Positions 50,349 through 61,531 of a stretch of 64,000 nucleotides of DNA are shown here, in pieces; the first letter of the stretch is position 1; every line of letters begins with the position of its first letter. The position numbers were made by a program, and so were the translations under genes. The stretch covers positions 20,341,433-20,405,432 of the forward strand of contig CM063251.1 of assembly GCA_032158295.1 (NCBI GenBank), in the 5' to 3' direction. The notes below the pieces were generated by a model that saw only the letters and a program-made list of their open reading frames with translations, was not told the DNA's origin and made no database searches. This DNA is from Pycnopodia helianthoides. Its lineage: Eukaryota; Echinodermata; Asteroidea; Forcipulatida; Asteriidae.

Positions 50349-50806
50349 CCCTGCAAGCAGCCAACATATAATATTTACGCGCGTCCCCCATAGGGTGCTC
50401 ACGCGGTAAGCGTTTTATGTTGGGGTGTAAATAACTGTGTTTGGGGCACAAATCTTGTTCTAATGGTTTGAACAGATGAATCTAAGTACACTGAGCCCAC
50501 ACATCAAAGATTTTAACATTCTGGCAATTGCATATTGGTTCACAACTGAATTGCCGAAGCATGTCGAAATCCGCGATTTTGCCAAACATAGTACAAATGA
50601 ATGCCGCCTTGGCTCCACCCACATTTGTGACAACTGGCCTACCCGGTGAATGACCTCTAGGGCAAAATCGGTCCAGCCACTTTGTTAATAAGGACTGTTC
50701 AGGGTTGGATGAAAATTAATTTCAGCGAAATTGAAAAAAAAAGTGTCGTAATTAACAAAAATATAAAAAAGTGCCTACGGCGTGAGCACCTTCGCAGACC
50801 CCAGGG
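50349..50806. mobile_element. 458-bp insertion in the twelfth tRNA unit
   Basis: The insertion is flanked by the direct repeat TTAAAA (50343-50348 and 50807-50812), a likely target-site duplication. Its ends read CCCTGCAAGC and GACCCCAGGG, giving only a 5-bp inverted repeat (CCCTG). Subterminal strings GGTGCTCACGCG (left) and CGTGAGCACC (right) are complementary. No coding capacity. Removing it restores the array register (see findings). Confidence 0.75.
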
Positions 50807-50821
50807 TTAAAAATGTTATTA

Positions 50822-50845
50822 CGTCCCTAGTTGGATTTGAACCAA
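50822..50845 (-). pseudogene. tRNA-Asn relic (twelfth unit)
   Basis: CGTCCCTAGTTGGATTTGAA followed by CCA matches the 3' acceptor and T arm of the type A tRNA-Asn with two changes, then identity is lost. The preceding 15 bases (TTAAAAATGTTATT) are the normal type A 3' flank. Only about a third of the gene remains. Confidence 0.8.
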
Positions 50846-51118
50846 AGATGCTAACTGTATAGTTCGAGGAGGGAGAAAAAAAATATATATACAATAATAG
50901 TAGTTACCTTTATCAATTTCAACACAAAGATGAATTTGTTTCAGTTGTCATAAGTAAACTCCATACAACCATCTGGTAAATTTAACAATCGGAAAAGACC
51001 AGATGACATTCTGGTTGAATTCAAAGGAAATCTTCAACAAATTCATTTCTAATTCAATGGACTATCGAAAAGACAATTTTGTTTCAGATTCTTCAATGAT
51101 AAAAAACAGAGTCACATT

Positions 51119-51229
51119 CTCTTGAAGACGAGCAGAGTATACTTTACGATACCACAACGACGGCTCTTTTCAGAGCCAACACTTCCCCCCCCCCCGAGAT
51201 TTACAAATGGTTGTAACCACAAGTTTACT
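51119..51229 (-). mobile_element. Partial foldback element
   Basis: CTTGAAGACGAGCAGAGTAT through GGTTGTAACCACAAGTTTACT is an inverted, partial relative of the element at 51898-52046, interrupted by a poly-C run (51185-51195). Confidence 0.7.
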
Positions 51230-51280
51230 GAAAAATAATTACTTATGGGTTTTGAGGCATTGCATGGTGAGGTATCAATG

Positions 51281-51689
51281 TATATTCGGTTTGCGGTAAC
51301 ACCATGTGTGTAAATATCTACTTTGCTGTGTAGATTTTGTTCTTTAGAGAACTTGTTTTGCTATTTATTCTACTACAGTAGATTTTCGGAATTCGGGAGA
51401 CATCTCATCAGTTCTGAAAAGAAATGTCCTGCTTATTAACTTAGGCGGGAGGTAGGAAATCGGACTGGACTACTACTTTAGCTTTGTGGATCGGGGGACT
51501 TCTCGTAATTAACTGCATTGCCGCGGAGTGAGTTCTTTTTGGTCTCAACGTTACTGCAACGTTTCGACTAGCTTGCTCTAGTCATCGTCAGGACTGACGA
51601 TGACTAGAGCAAGACAAGTTCTCTAAAGAACAAAATCTACACAGCAAAGTAGATATTTATACACATGGTGTTACCGCAAACAGAATATA
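51281..51689. mobile_element. Foldback element with about 80-bp arms
   Basis: The left arm (51281-51362, including GTTTGCGGTAACACCATGTG) is complementary to the right arm (51608-51689, including CATGGTGTTACCGCAAAC). Near the right arm is a second palindrome, GCTTGCTCTAGTCATCGTCA with its complement from 51596. No coding potential. Confidence 0.85.
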
Positions 51690-51897
51690 TAATACATTAA
51701 AGTTTAGTTTTTACTAATATTTCTCGTGACGGAACTCCGGTGATGGAGTCAGCTTAAGTTTTCAAAGGTTTGTTATTATTATGTATAACATGTTGTCACA
51801 TCAAGTTTGGATAGTGGTCTTTAACTGTTGTCTGCATAATTATTGTTTGAAGCTTTGCATGGTGTGGAAAAATAGGAAGGAACTATAAAATAAATAG

Positions 51898-52046
51898 TAA
51901 ACTTGCGTGTACAACCATGTGTAAATCTCTATTGTGAGAGTGTTGGCTCTGAAAAGAGCTGGTGTGGTCTCGACGTTTCTAACAGTATACTCTGCTCGTC
52001 TTCAGGAGATTTACACATGGTTGTACTCGCAAGTTTACTATTTATT
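51898..52046. mobile_element. MITE, AGTAAACTTGCG ends
   Basis: A 149-bp element with inverted ends AGTAAACTTGCGTGTACAAC and TTGTACTCGCAAGTTTACT. Its interior GTCTCGACGTTTC...CTCTGCTCGTCTTCAGGAG resembles the centre of the 51281 element, which points to a shared ancestry or shared module. Confidence 0.85.
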
Positions 52047-52792
52047 TATAGTACCTTCCTATGTTGTCTGCATGTTTTATAGGCCGCACCATCATCAATA
52101 CCACTTGAAGAAATTAGCAACTGCTGTATTTGGTGTCACCACACAAATTGGGGCTTGCAATTTTAATTTGTGCTTTTCTAACAAGAGAATAATGTAATTT
52201 ATTACAAAATCGACATCACTAGTGCATTTAAACATTCTCTTTATAACTCAGGTTTCTGATTTGCAAGGAACACAGCAAAAGAAAACAAGTTCAATTATTT
52301 GAACTTACTTTAGATTTAATTACCCTAATCACACATCCCGTATCAGTTGGTTATCATAAGGCTATTTCGAAATGTCTGGATAAACAAGCCACGTTGATAC
52401 TGGAAGTCGTTACCAGACGTTTTCAGCCACCGTGAACCCGTTTATCAGAGTGGGTCCCGTGACTCGACACCGCCCCCTATCAACCCACTCCATTCATCCT
52501 CAAGTGATCACGGGGGAAGCTCCGCTGATCTTTATCGGCCGGGAATATCTGAAGAGATCGCTCGATGAATGAAAAATATCACTTTGCTGATTATAAATTT
52601 GCTTATTTACGGTAGACTTGTTTACCCTGCGTCCGCTTAGGGTCAAATGAACCGCCCCGTACCGTGTCATCAACAGAGACCAAAGTACTGCAGTCAACTG
52701 ATAACGCCCGAGAGGGAATCTCATGAACGTGTCCTTCGATGAACAGCACACAATGAAAGTATGTCAGGGCAGGAAATAATTGTTCAAAAACT

Positions 52793-52937
52793 TTCTGCTT
52801 AGCATAAATGAGCAGGATACCAGTCTCAAATCGTACATGTGGACATGGCAATTTTGGCTGGTTTCATTAATCTGGTAAGCAACATTTTGTTGTGTTTAGC
52901 TACTCTGTGTGCTTACGCGGCTCTATGATATTGGACC
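52793..52937. mobile_element. Partial copy of the 37411 foldback
   Basis: TTCTGCTTAGCATAAATGAG through GCTCTATGATATTGGACCC matches the right three quarters of the 37411-37602 element. The left terminal repeat is missing. Confidence 0.75.
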
Positions 52938-53170
52938 CTGATTTTTACAAGTAATTATTTTATTTAAAAATCCAACCTTTTATAAATTACTACATATTAT
53001 ATACTTATATTCCAACCATATTCCGGGCTGTTCTTTTGAATTACATACGAAGTGTTGACCTGAGACCAAAAGATTTCCACACAAGGCAGGGTTTCGAAAC
53101 ACCTTGTGGACTTACACACGTCCACAAAGTGTTTTTGATCACCAGTGTTGAAGAACATGATTTCCGTTAA

Positions 53171-53557
53171 AGGCACTGGACACTATTGGTAATTACTCAA
53201 AATAATTGTTAGCATAAAAACTTACTTGGTAACGAGCAATGGAGAGCTGTTGATAGTTTAAAACATTGTGAGAAACGGCTCTCTCTGAAGTAACGTAGTT
53301 TTTGAGAAAGAAGTACATGTACTTCTCAGTAAAATTATTTGAATTGATTTTGAGACCTCACGCGTGAGGTCTTGAAATCAAGCATCTGAAAGCACACAAC
53401 TTCGTGTGACAAGGGTGTTTTTTTCTTCCATTATTACCTCGCAACTTCGACGACCAATTGAGTTCAAATTTTCACAGGTTTGTTATTGTGTGCATATGTT
53501 GAGATGCACTAAGTGAGAAGACTGGTCTTTGACAATTACCAAAGGTGCCCAGTGTCT
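53171..53557 (+). mobile_element. TTAA-flanked MITE, family 2 copy 2
   Basis: A 387-bp element between TTAA at 53167-53170 and 53558-53561. Its right end GTGCCCAGTGTCT is a better complement of the left AGGCACTGGACAC than in copy 1. The copies differ by point changes and a short duplication around GTACATGTACTT. Confidence 0.92.
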
Positions 53558-54277
53558 TTAAGTGTAAAGAACAAAGTGAATGCAACACAGAGCGGTGTAA
53601 ATTGTATGGGTGTTGGGAAAAGAGGGTTAATGCAATATCAAGGACTACAGTTGATTGACGGTGTCAAGTTTAAATCCACTTAATCACTTAAACTAAGTTG
53701 CTAATGTTCAACACAAAGGGAACCATTGTAATGAAACATCAGAAATGTGTTTAATAGTAACATTTTTATATTAGTTTCAAAATCTGTTTGAATTTTGTCA
53801 GTCTTCAATGAATAAATAGATAACAGATCCATGAGTAACTGATTAAATAAAGTAAATGATATACATCTTGTTTACTAAAATTAAAAAGGAGAAGGGTATA
53901 GGTAATTGGTTATCAAATGTTATTCATTACTGTAACAATGAAGGTAAGTCACATAGTTATCTGATAATGGTTGAACAAACTTAATGCTACACTTTACCAT
54001 ATTGTGCAATGGAAAGGAATATTAAAGATTAACGACCATTTAAGAAAAAAGGAACAAATACAAAATAAAATAAACGATAGTCTGTTTGCAATCTAATGTT
54101 ATTTTCACTTACAGATTAATTAAAAATAATGGTTTTTTTTCTGGAGGAGGTCAGGAACTTTAAGGATTCTGTTACAGCCTTATCCCTCAAAACAGTCTCG
54201 AAATGAACTGGGAATAGGGAGACACTGAAAAGTGAATTTATTAGAAGGTAACATAATTGGAACGGCAAACTTGACAA

Positions 54278-54434
54278 CCTTGACCACACCCTGGTTGGTC
54301 CAAGAACTTTATGGACTACCTTGACCACACCCTGGTTGTTCCAATAACTTTATTGACTACCTTGACCACACCCTGGTTGTTCCAATAACTTTATTGACTA
54401 CCTTGATCACACCCTGGTTGTTCCAAAACTTTGT
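54278..54434. repeat. 41-bp tandem repeat, about 3.8 units
   Basis: Units start at 54278, 54319, 54360 and 54401. Each begins CCTTGACCACACCCTGGTTG and continues TTCCAATAACTTTATTGACTA. The first unit is the most diverged and the last is truncated. Confidence 0.92.
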
Positions 54435-54707
54435 TCTGATATTAAACTTATGTCTGAAGTCTTCAAATCACAGAAACGTATTGTTGTCTTCCAAGTTATG
54501 CAGACTTCAAATCTTATATGCCACATAGTTTTTGAGAAAACATATGTCCGTTATAATACTGTGTGTTCGTAAATGCATTACTAGTTACCGCCATGTGTGC
54601 ACAATACGAGAATCCTTGTTTCGATCGCCTCATTCAAATGAGTATGTGTATATCAAAAAAATAAATGATGTTAAAACATACACAAGTAAATGGTGATGTT
54701 GTCATTT

Positions 54708-54731
54708 TGTGTGTGTGTGTGTGTGTGTGTG
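54708..54731. repeat. (GT)n microsatellite
   Basis: About twelve GT units, followed within 200 bp by a second GT/T-rich stretch (54890-54930). Between them CCCCACAAGG recurs, as in a similar CTCCACAAGG context near 48070-48165 that also ends in a GT run. Confidence 0.85.
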
Positions 54732-55041
54732 GACACACGGAAGGGCATATGTGGGGTCCTGACAACAATGGAACAATGGACCCCACAAGGTCATTTCAAT
54801 AGGAACAATTGGGCCCCACAAGGGAATTCTTCAGAAAAGGGAGTAATAGAACAACAATAGCAGTACCCCACAAACCGGATCCGTAAGGATGTGTGTGTTG
54901 TGTGTGTGTGTGTTTTTTTTTTTTTTTCTTCTTCTTCTTTTCTTTTTCAAAATATTTATAACTACCTATTTTAATGAAAATTCACACACACAAAATATAT
55001 TAATATATTTAGAGTGTTGAAAGAAGTATTTTAACTTTAAA

Positions 55042-55421
55042 GGTACACGTTGCCTTGGATCGGTCGAGTTGGTCTATAACAAGCGTTTGTAACCGTTTGT
55101 TATAAAATGCATATGGTTAGAAAGGTAATTTAAAAGTAGAATACAATGATCCACACAAATATGCCTCGAAATTGCATGGTTTCCCTTGAACTTTGCGAAC
55201 TAACACGGTCGGCCATTTTGAGGAGTCAAAAGTTTGACTCCATAAAATGGCCGACTGTGTAAGTTCACGATGTAAAAGGAAAATCACGCAATTTCGAGGC
55301 ATATTTGTGTGGGTCTTTGTATTCTACTTTTAAAACATCTTTCTAACCATATGCATTTTATAACAAACGGTTTACAACGCTTTTTATAGACCAACTCGCC
55401 GATTCAAGGCAACGTGTACCT
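55042..55421 (+). mobile_element. TTAA-flanked MITE, family 3, complete
   Basis: A 380-bp element between TTAA at 55038-55041 and 55422-55425. It is a near full-length palindrome: AGGTACACGTTGCCTTGGAT pairs with the right end, and pairing continues inward to the centre, GGAGTCAAAAGTTTGACTCC, near 55220-55241. A transcript would fold into one long hairpin. Confidence 0.92.
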
Positions 55422-55452
55422 TTAACTGCATTGGAATATACAATCGAGAAAA

Positions 55453-55503
55453 GGGTCCGACTTAAATGGAGCTGCTTAGCCACACAAATAATTGCTAAGC
55501 AAG
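55453..55503. repeat. Fragment of the 37411-type foldback
   Basis: GGGTCCGACTTAAATGGAGC and TGCTTAGCCACACAAATAA resemble the left end of that element. Only about 50 bp remains, 30 bp after the family 3 MITE. Confidence 0.5.
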
Positions 55504-56519
55504 TTACGAGATTCAAACTACAAAATTTAATATGGAGTGTCATTTTGTTTTGAATGGCGTAAACTTGATTGTGTTGTGTTGCTGTTGTTGTTGCTGTTGT
55601 TACTGCTTCTGCTATTGTTGTTGTTGTTGATGTTATTAGCAACATTAGTATTGTTGTATTACTTTTATTATGCCCATTATCTGAAATGAACCCCAAAACA
55701 TAATTCCAGTTTATCTGTTCTCATGGCAAACACTATTTATCCAATTTTAAACCACCTACATCAAACCAAAATATTTCAACATAATGAAAAAAGGGGGTTT
55801 ATAATTTTCAGTTACATATACTTATTATTTTTATATGGTAGATGAAACTCTGAAATGTGTGTGAACATTACCTTTAAACTACCCTAAATACAGGTCTAGT
55901 AAACACACTATAAAGAGTTTATTATCCTTGTATACGATATTTAGAGTTCATTTTGTGTAATATTCGTCAATGTGTGAGGAATGAACCCTAAATCCAACTC
56001 CAATAATTTGTAGCACTACATTTAACTCCTTGTCAACCATTATGGAGTGCCATACTGGCAACATATATGATAATTTTGCCATGACATCTAGGGCCCTAAG
56101 TTCACACCAGCAGCCATCATTTATAAACCTTTTAGAATGAACAACATCACGAAGTTGAATCTTTTGGTGATCGTTCAACCGATACGAGCAAACAGGGTTT
56201 GTAGTCGCCAAGTCTTTTTTCAAAAAATATGTTTTTGAGGGAAAATTTCAATGAACACGACAATGCTTCTTGACTCACTCGAAACCAACAAAACATCCTA
56301 TGTAATCAATAAAATAGAAAACGAATGATCAGTTTGCTATAATTTTTGGAGCATTGTGATGCTGTGAATATATCTTGAATAAAAAAAAATATATATAAAA
56401 AAACAGAATAGTAAATAGACTTCAGTTCGAGGTCGCTCGCAAATGACAGAGCAAATCTTTCGTTATTAAAAATGATTGTTTTGAAGCAGCAAACAACGCC
56501 CCGCTTATGTCAACGAAGA

Positions 56520-57075
56520 GAGACGATAAAGGTCAACTTCTACGTAGAGCTTCGCTCAATGGCTAGGTCAAGGCACCCGCCATCTTGATTCTGAGCACAA
56601 ACCGCAACATGTTTATGTTTTTTTTACCCATCGGTTCGTTGGGAAGACCCGCCTTTCTGCACCAGATGAGGTGCTGGTCCCGAACGGGGTTGAAGTAAGT
56701 CCACGGTGCGGTACAGCCTACCTGCAATGACACCTCCGATGGGTGTATAAACGGTGCCAATGTTTCAACCTCGCCTAAAAAACCAGGTTTGAGCGATCGG
56801 GTTAATGTTTAACCCAGGGCATGTTCATATCTCAGGTTGAGTTGTATTGATAAGCCCTGGGGCTTGTCTTGTGTCGTTCGTTACCTCCGTAAGGTCAAGA
56901 TCAGTCGCCAGTCAGGCAGGGCGGGTGAGGACACGGTTTTTTTTTTGGCGGCTCGCTTCGTCCGGAGAGAATCCCACTGTGGTCCTGATGTGCCCATAAC
57001 CGTGCGTCAAAGTAGTATCACCGCATCTCTGCAACAGATAGAGCCGTTGTGAATGCGCCCGAGTCGGTGAGTACA
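56520..57075. promoter_or_regulatory. GC-rich stretch with splice-like and YY1-like motifs
   Basis: More CpG-rich than its flanks. It contains GCCATCTTG (56579-56587, a YY1-type core on the - strand) and two strings matching splice-donor consensus on the + strand: GAA|GTAAGT near 56695 and TCG|GTGAGT near 57068. These could mark non-coding exons of a mir-10 or Hox4 precursor transcript, but the whole stretch could also be an unrecognised repeat. Confidence 0.25.
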
Positions 57076-59084
57076 TTATGTTACTGATGGTAACTATAGC
57101 CATTAATGAAAGGCATCGAATGGGAGGAAAATGGCCATAAACCAGATGGTAAGTAGGAATAGCGCAGTTGTGCTAGAACTTAAACCGATTGGCAAAATAT
57201 CTGTGTACCGATATTTCTGCAAAGTTGCCTCTCCCTCATGCTTTTCTTGTTGAATATGGCCAATTATAAAAGAACAATTCGCCACACAGATAGGAACACA
57301 CATATATTGTACTTTTGATCATGACCGTATTTTAATTAGTTATTGTCAATACATTTTTTGAAATTAATTTTCATGTTTTTATTAGGAAACTATACAAATC
57401 AGCAAGATGATGAAGTGACCTAAATATATGGTCATTATTTTCCCGTGTTCTCGTAGCATAATGGTCAGAAAAATCACCTCGCCAGTTTTCTAATTCACTA
57501 CTGTTCTTATATCCAGTAACATAATTCATTATGATAATAACCTAAAGATCATGTCTTTCTAGACTATTATTAATATTCAAAACAAGTTTTTAAAAACACA
57601 GACAAAATATGGAAGAATTTCACTCGATTAATGCAGAATCCCTCTCGTGTCTGCAGAGTTGACGCGCCTTAATTTACCCACAAAGCATTAATGTTAATTA
57701 TGATGTGTTTTTAATGAATCAATAAACAGTTAAATTATAGATTTGTGAACTGAGTACGTAGAAAAATAAAGTACTTTCTCGAAACTGATTTTAATAAATT
57801 GTATTTTAAAACCTCGTTTGATACATGATGGGCGTGAAAAGATGGAATAAAACCTAATTATGACGTGTTTTGTAACTCATTCGCAAACCACGCAGCATCG
57901 GTCAACAATGACTCATTTAATCAACAAAAAATTGACATAGATTAAAGATATTGTAGCCAATGTAGCGGTAAGAAATCATAATTATCATTTCAGCGTTATT
58001 TATATGTATATTCTTTTAACGGTATTCTTCGTACAAAAGAAGAAAACACAGTAAGGTTTTGACAAAAGTGGAATAACAAAGTGAGTGGTCACAAAACCTT
58101 AGTTCCACTTTTAGTTTGCCTGTCATGTGCCTCAGACCTGTGCTCAAATAAGCGTCATTTTCAGTCAACTAAAACTGTGTTAGGATGAATTAAACAAGTG
58201 ACGCAGATAACTGTGAATGCGGTTAGCAGATCAAAATTTATTCGAGACGAATTCAAAACCAAATTTAAGTAATTCCAGTCTAGCTTTACACGATTACAAA
58301 AAAAAAGCAAACAGCTGTTTTTTGTTATTGTGCAACCCAACGGTTTTACCACATCTGAAGAAAGAAAAAATGGGTAACAGTGTCATACATTTGATTTCAA
58401 AGAACTATTGTCACTGATAGGGTTATTATTTAACCTTCCTCTTTGTGAAATAGCATAAAGGTCTGTGTTCAGTCACGTCTCAGCACAAAAAGCTGGCATA
58501 TTCTTATGGAAAAAACTCACCCAACCATCCATTTCGATATCATGTGTATGTATACCATATGTGATTTACAGGAGACTTTGTATTTCTCTCGACTATGATT
58601 TAGCAGCTTTCAAGAAACATTAGTTAACATACAAATAATGGAATGGGTTTGTGTAGTTCAAATTTGAGTGTAATTTGTGTGCAATTCTCTGATGTCGAGA
58701 TGTCTCCGAGGGGAGTTTATTTTGAGCATAATTATGTCCTGGTTTGCCCCCGTGTTCGACGGGGTTCAAACGGGACATGGGTGGCTGATCTCTCTGCCCA
58801 TAAATTACCACTCGCAGCCATAACTGCAACACACACAGTCTAGTCTGCCCCGATCATTTATTTACACTATAACTGCCACTACTTATGATTACAGGTCTTG
58901 CCTCTAGTGTGGTGACAGAAAATTGTGACAGATTTTGGCGTGAACTCATTGCCACAAACCCAGCCCTCGCCTCGGCATCGACCTCGTAAACATAGCTTAC
59001 CGTATAGCCTGTCGTTGGAACGCAACTCGTTCGTCGTAAAATATTTGGGACCGAGACGAATTTTTTTTCTCCAGTATATTTTAA

Positions 59085-59172
59085 CTGCTCAACACTAACC
59101 CTGTAGATCCGAATTTGTGTAAAGTTTTTGCATTCTCTCACAAATTTGGATCTCTCGGTAACTGTAGAGTAG
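59085..59172 (+). ncRNA. mir-10: mir-10 microRNA precursor
   Basis: The 5' arm contains ACCCTGTAGATCCGAATTTG, the conserved core of miR-10, preceded by an A. The mature 5p product is placed at 59097-59119. The 3' arm, CACAAATTTGGATCTCTCGG from 59139, pairs with it across a 19-base loop (59120-59138), and the lower stem continues outward to 59085/59172 with few mismatches. miR-10 is a translational and mRNA-stability regulator embedded in bilaterian Hox clusters, normally between the Hox4 and Hox5 groups and transcribed with them, and it targets Hox messages in several animals. Strand and position relative to Hox5 match that arrangement. Promoter and primary transcript ends are unknown. Confidence 0.96.
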
Positions 59173-59451
59173 AATGTAACATCATGGGACATGTGCTGAC
59201 GTCACGTCTACATCACAGGAACGACGAGTTGGTGGGATACTACTCATGGGTTTGCTTTCTCCTCTCTCTACCACCATTGTGTACTTGGAGGTAAAGTCTC
59301 CCAGTAAAAAACCACGGATAAACAGGTGATTCGATTTTGAATTTGTATGGTGATTTTTCATTTAGTAATATCAATTTTTTTAAAGGTACCGGTAATAAAC
59401 AAAATGAGTTATGCTAATTTTCTTTTCCCACCTTCATTTATTTTAATGTAA

Positions 59452-59770
59452 AGATGTTATACAGGATTGGTAGAGCTGACAAAAAGGTCACAGACAGTGT
59501 TCATGTTTTTGTGTGATCAACCATAACCTGTGAAAATTTGGTCTTAATCCGCTGTTTGAGTCAGGAGAAAAATGTGAAAAACATGCAAAATTTACAGCAT
59601 GTCAACACATTGTCCATAAATTTGGTTGTAACACGTACTAGAACATTTTTTTTTCTGTGCAATATTGCCCTCTGAAATAAAGTCATATTTGAGAAAACTG
59701 TATTTGAAAACCCCCAAAACGCGACAGCTGATTTTGGTTCGAACTTCAAAATCAGTAAGCTTTCAGACTT
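59452..59770 (+). mobile_element. Truncated TTAA-type MITE, family 4 copy 2
   Basis: The left end AAGATGTTATACAGGATTGG follows GTAA (a decayed TTAA) and the interior shares GACAGTGTTCATGTTT and GAGTCAGGAG with the other copies. The right terminal repeat cannot be found. It begins 280 bp past mir-10. Confidence 0.65.
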
Positions 59771-60366
59771 AAGAATTCTCAATGGTGTTTAATATCCTTA
59801 CAAATCATGTATAATACGTTTCAAGTTCCAGAAGTTATCTCTAGAAAAATAGCATTTCAAGCAGACATAAAGATAACAAATATAGTAATAACAAAATAAT
59901 AAAAAACAAATAGATATAAAACATGAATTAATAATGATAAAAACCTTGTCCAATCATTTCCTGAGTCCCAACATAAGGATATAATGTCAGGTCTCTCAAC
60001 ACCCCGATTCCAAATTGGATCTATTGAAGGTCAAAGAACGTTGACTCTTTGGTTTCTAACTGAAGCCAAAACCAAATTTTTGTGAAAATTGAACTGTCTC
60101 CAATTTTGCGTGTTGATCTTCGTGTTAAAAAAAGAGAGACAAAATGTTCAAATTCGGCATTTTTAGTAGTGAAGCCCTGAAAGAAAACAAACAAAACCAA
60201 ATTCGATACATTCTCCACACATCAGTTTAACAAATTGTTTCAGCTAATAAACGAATGATAGTAAGCTAAGTCTCATTATTGTGTAATGAAGAAGTCTTGT
60301 CTTGCGGGCAAAAATATATCTGCCCTACCATCATTCAAATAACAATTACTTTTATAGATGACAGCA

Positions 60367-60405
60367 TTGTTTGTTTGTTTGTTTGTTTGTTTGTTTGTTT
60401 TGTTT
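60367..60405. repeat. (TTTG)n microsatellite
   Basis: About eight TTTG units followed by GAGAGAGAC. Confidence 0.88.
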
Positions 60406-60709
60406 GAGAGAGACAACATGTTATGTGTTTGTTTGCCTGGAGCATGTACTTCCAAATACGAAAACAACATTTTGAAGGTGACTTTTGGTTTCTCCAGAAA
60501 TATGACTAGGAACGACAACAATGTGTCAAAATGTATAGTTAGTAATTTAGTTGGTTCAGAATATTGGTAGTCACAGTTGCATGGTAAACTTGTTTGGTAA
60601 AATTGGTACAATGGGGTTTGAAAACGAAGGAGGGCAATCATTACATAGAAGGGGGACTGGGGAAGTAGTACATTTCTATAGTTCATGTTCAGGTTCAGTT
60701 TTAAGTTAA

Positions 60710-61139
60710 ATGTATTATACAGGATTGGTTGAACTGACAACATGGTCGCGGACAGTGTTCATGTTTTGTGTGATTAACCATACACATGAAATAACAAACA
60801 TGTACGAATTTTGGCTCACTAATCCGTGATGTGTGTCAGGAGAAAATGGTGAAAAACCAAGCCCAATTGTCAACGCGTAAAACATATTGTCCCTAATTTT
60901 GGGCAGTAACTAGTTTGACTGAAATCAGCTGTTGCAGTTTTTGTTTGGGTTGTATTTTTTGCTTTTTGCTTTTATGCTTTCAGATACAGTTTTCTCGAGT
61001 ATGACTTCATTTCAGAGGGAAATATTTCACAGAAGAAAAAGGTTCTAGTATGAACTTCATAATTATAGTCAGTTTGCTTTTCAGACTAAAGTTAAACAAT
61101 GATGTTTCTCACCCTTTTTACCAGTCCTGTGCACTACCT
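60710..61139 (+). mobile_element. TTAA-flanked MITE, family 4 copy 3 (longest)
   Basis: A 430-bp element with TTAA at 60706-60709 and 61140-61143. The left end reads AATGTATTATACAGGATTGG and the right CCAGTCCTGTGCACTACCT. The right TTAA is at the same time the left TTAA of the next MITE. Confidence 0.82.
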
Positions 61140-61143
61140 TTAA

Positions 61144-61531
61144 AGGAACATTACAGAATTGGTTTTTGCTAATAAAACAGTTGCTGGCAGTGTAAGCACA
61201 TTATGTAATCCACCATATACATAAACTAAACAAACCTGTATAAGTTTGGATCGATCGGCCATCTGGGTCACGAGAAAATAGTGAAAAACCGATTACACAT
61301 TTTGCATGAAATCATATAGATTCAACAAAATGAATAAAACGCTCACTGAGCGATAAACTCCAATCGGAAAATTAGTTTATTCATTTCTCATCAAATATGG
61401 CATTTCAGACAGAAATATTTCAAGGGATGTTTTCTACTATCATCATCATTAGACCGTGTAAGGTTTATGTAAATCTGTGATCAAAAAGTATATTTTACAA
61501 GTTTTTTTTTTACCAATTCTGTAATGTTCCT
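61144..61531 (-). mobile_element. TTAA-flanked MITE, family 1 copy 5
   Basis: A 388-bp element between TTAA at 61140-61143 and 61532-61535, in the same orientation as copy 4 and with the best-preserved ends of the five copies. Confidence 0.92.

Larger units (their letters stand above)
50850..59084. other. Intergenic region between tRNA array and mir-10
   Basis: No protein-coding exon recognised. It carries several foldback elements (51119-52046), MITEs (53171-53557 and 55042-55421), a 41-bp tandem repeat (54278-54434), GT microsatellites and a GC-rich stretch at about 56520-57075. AT-rich DNA elsewhere, for example 57100-58600, shows no structure I can support. Confidence 0.6.
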
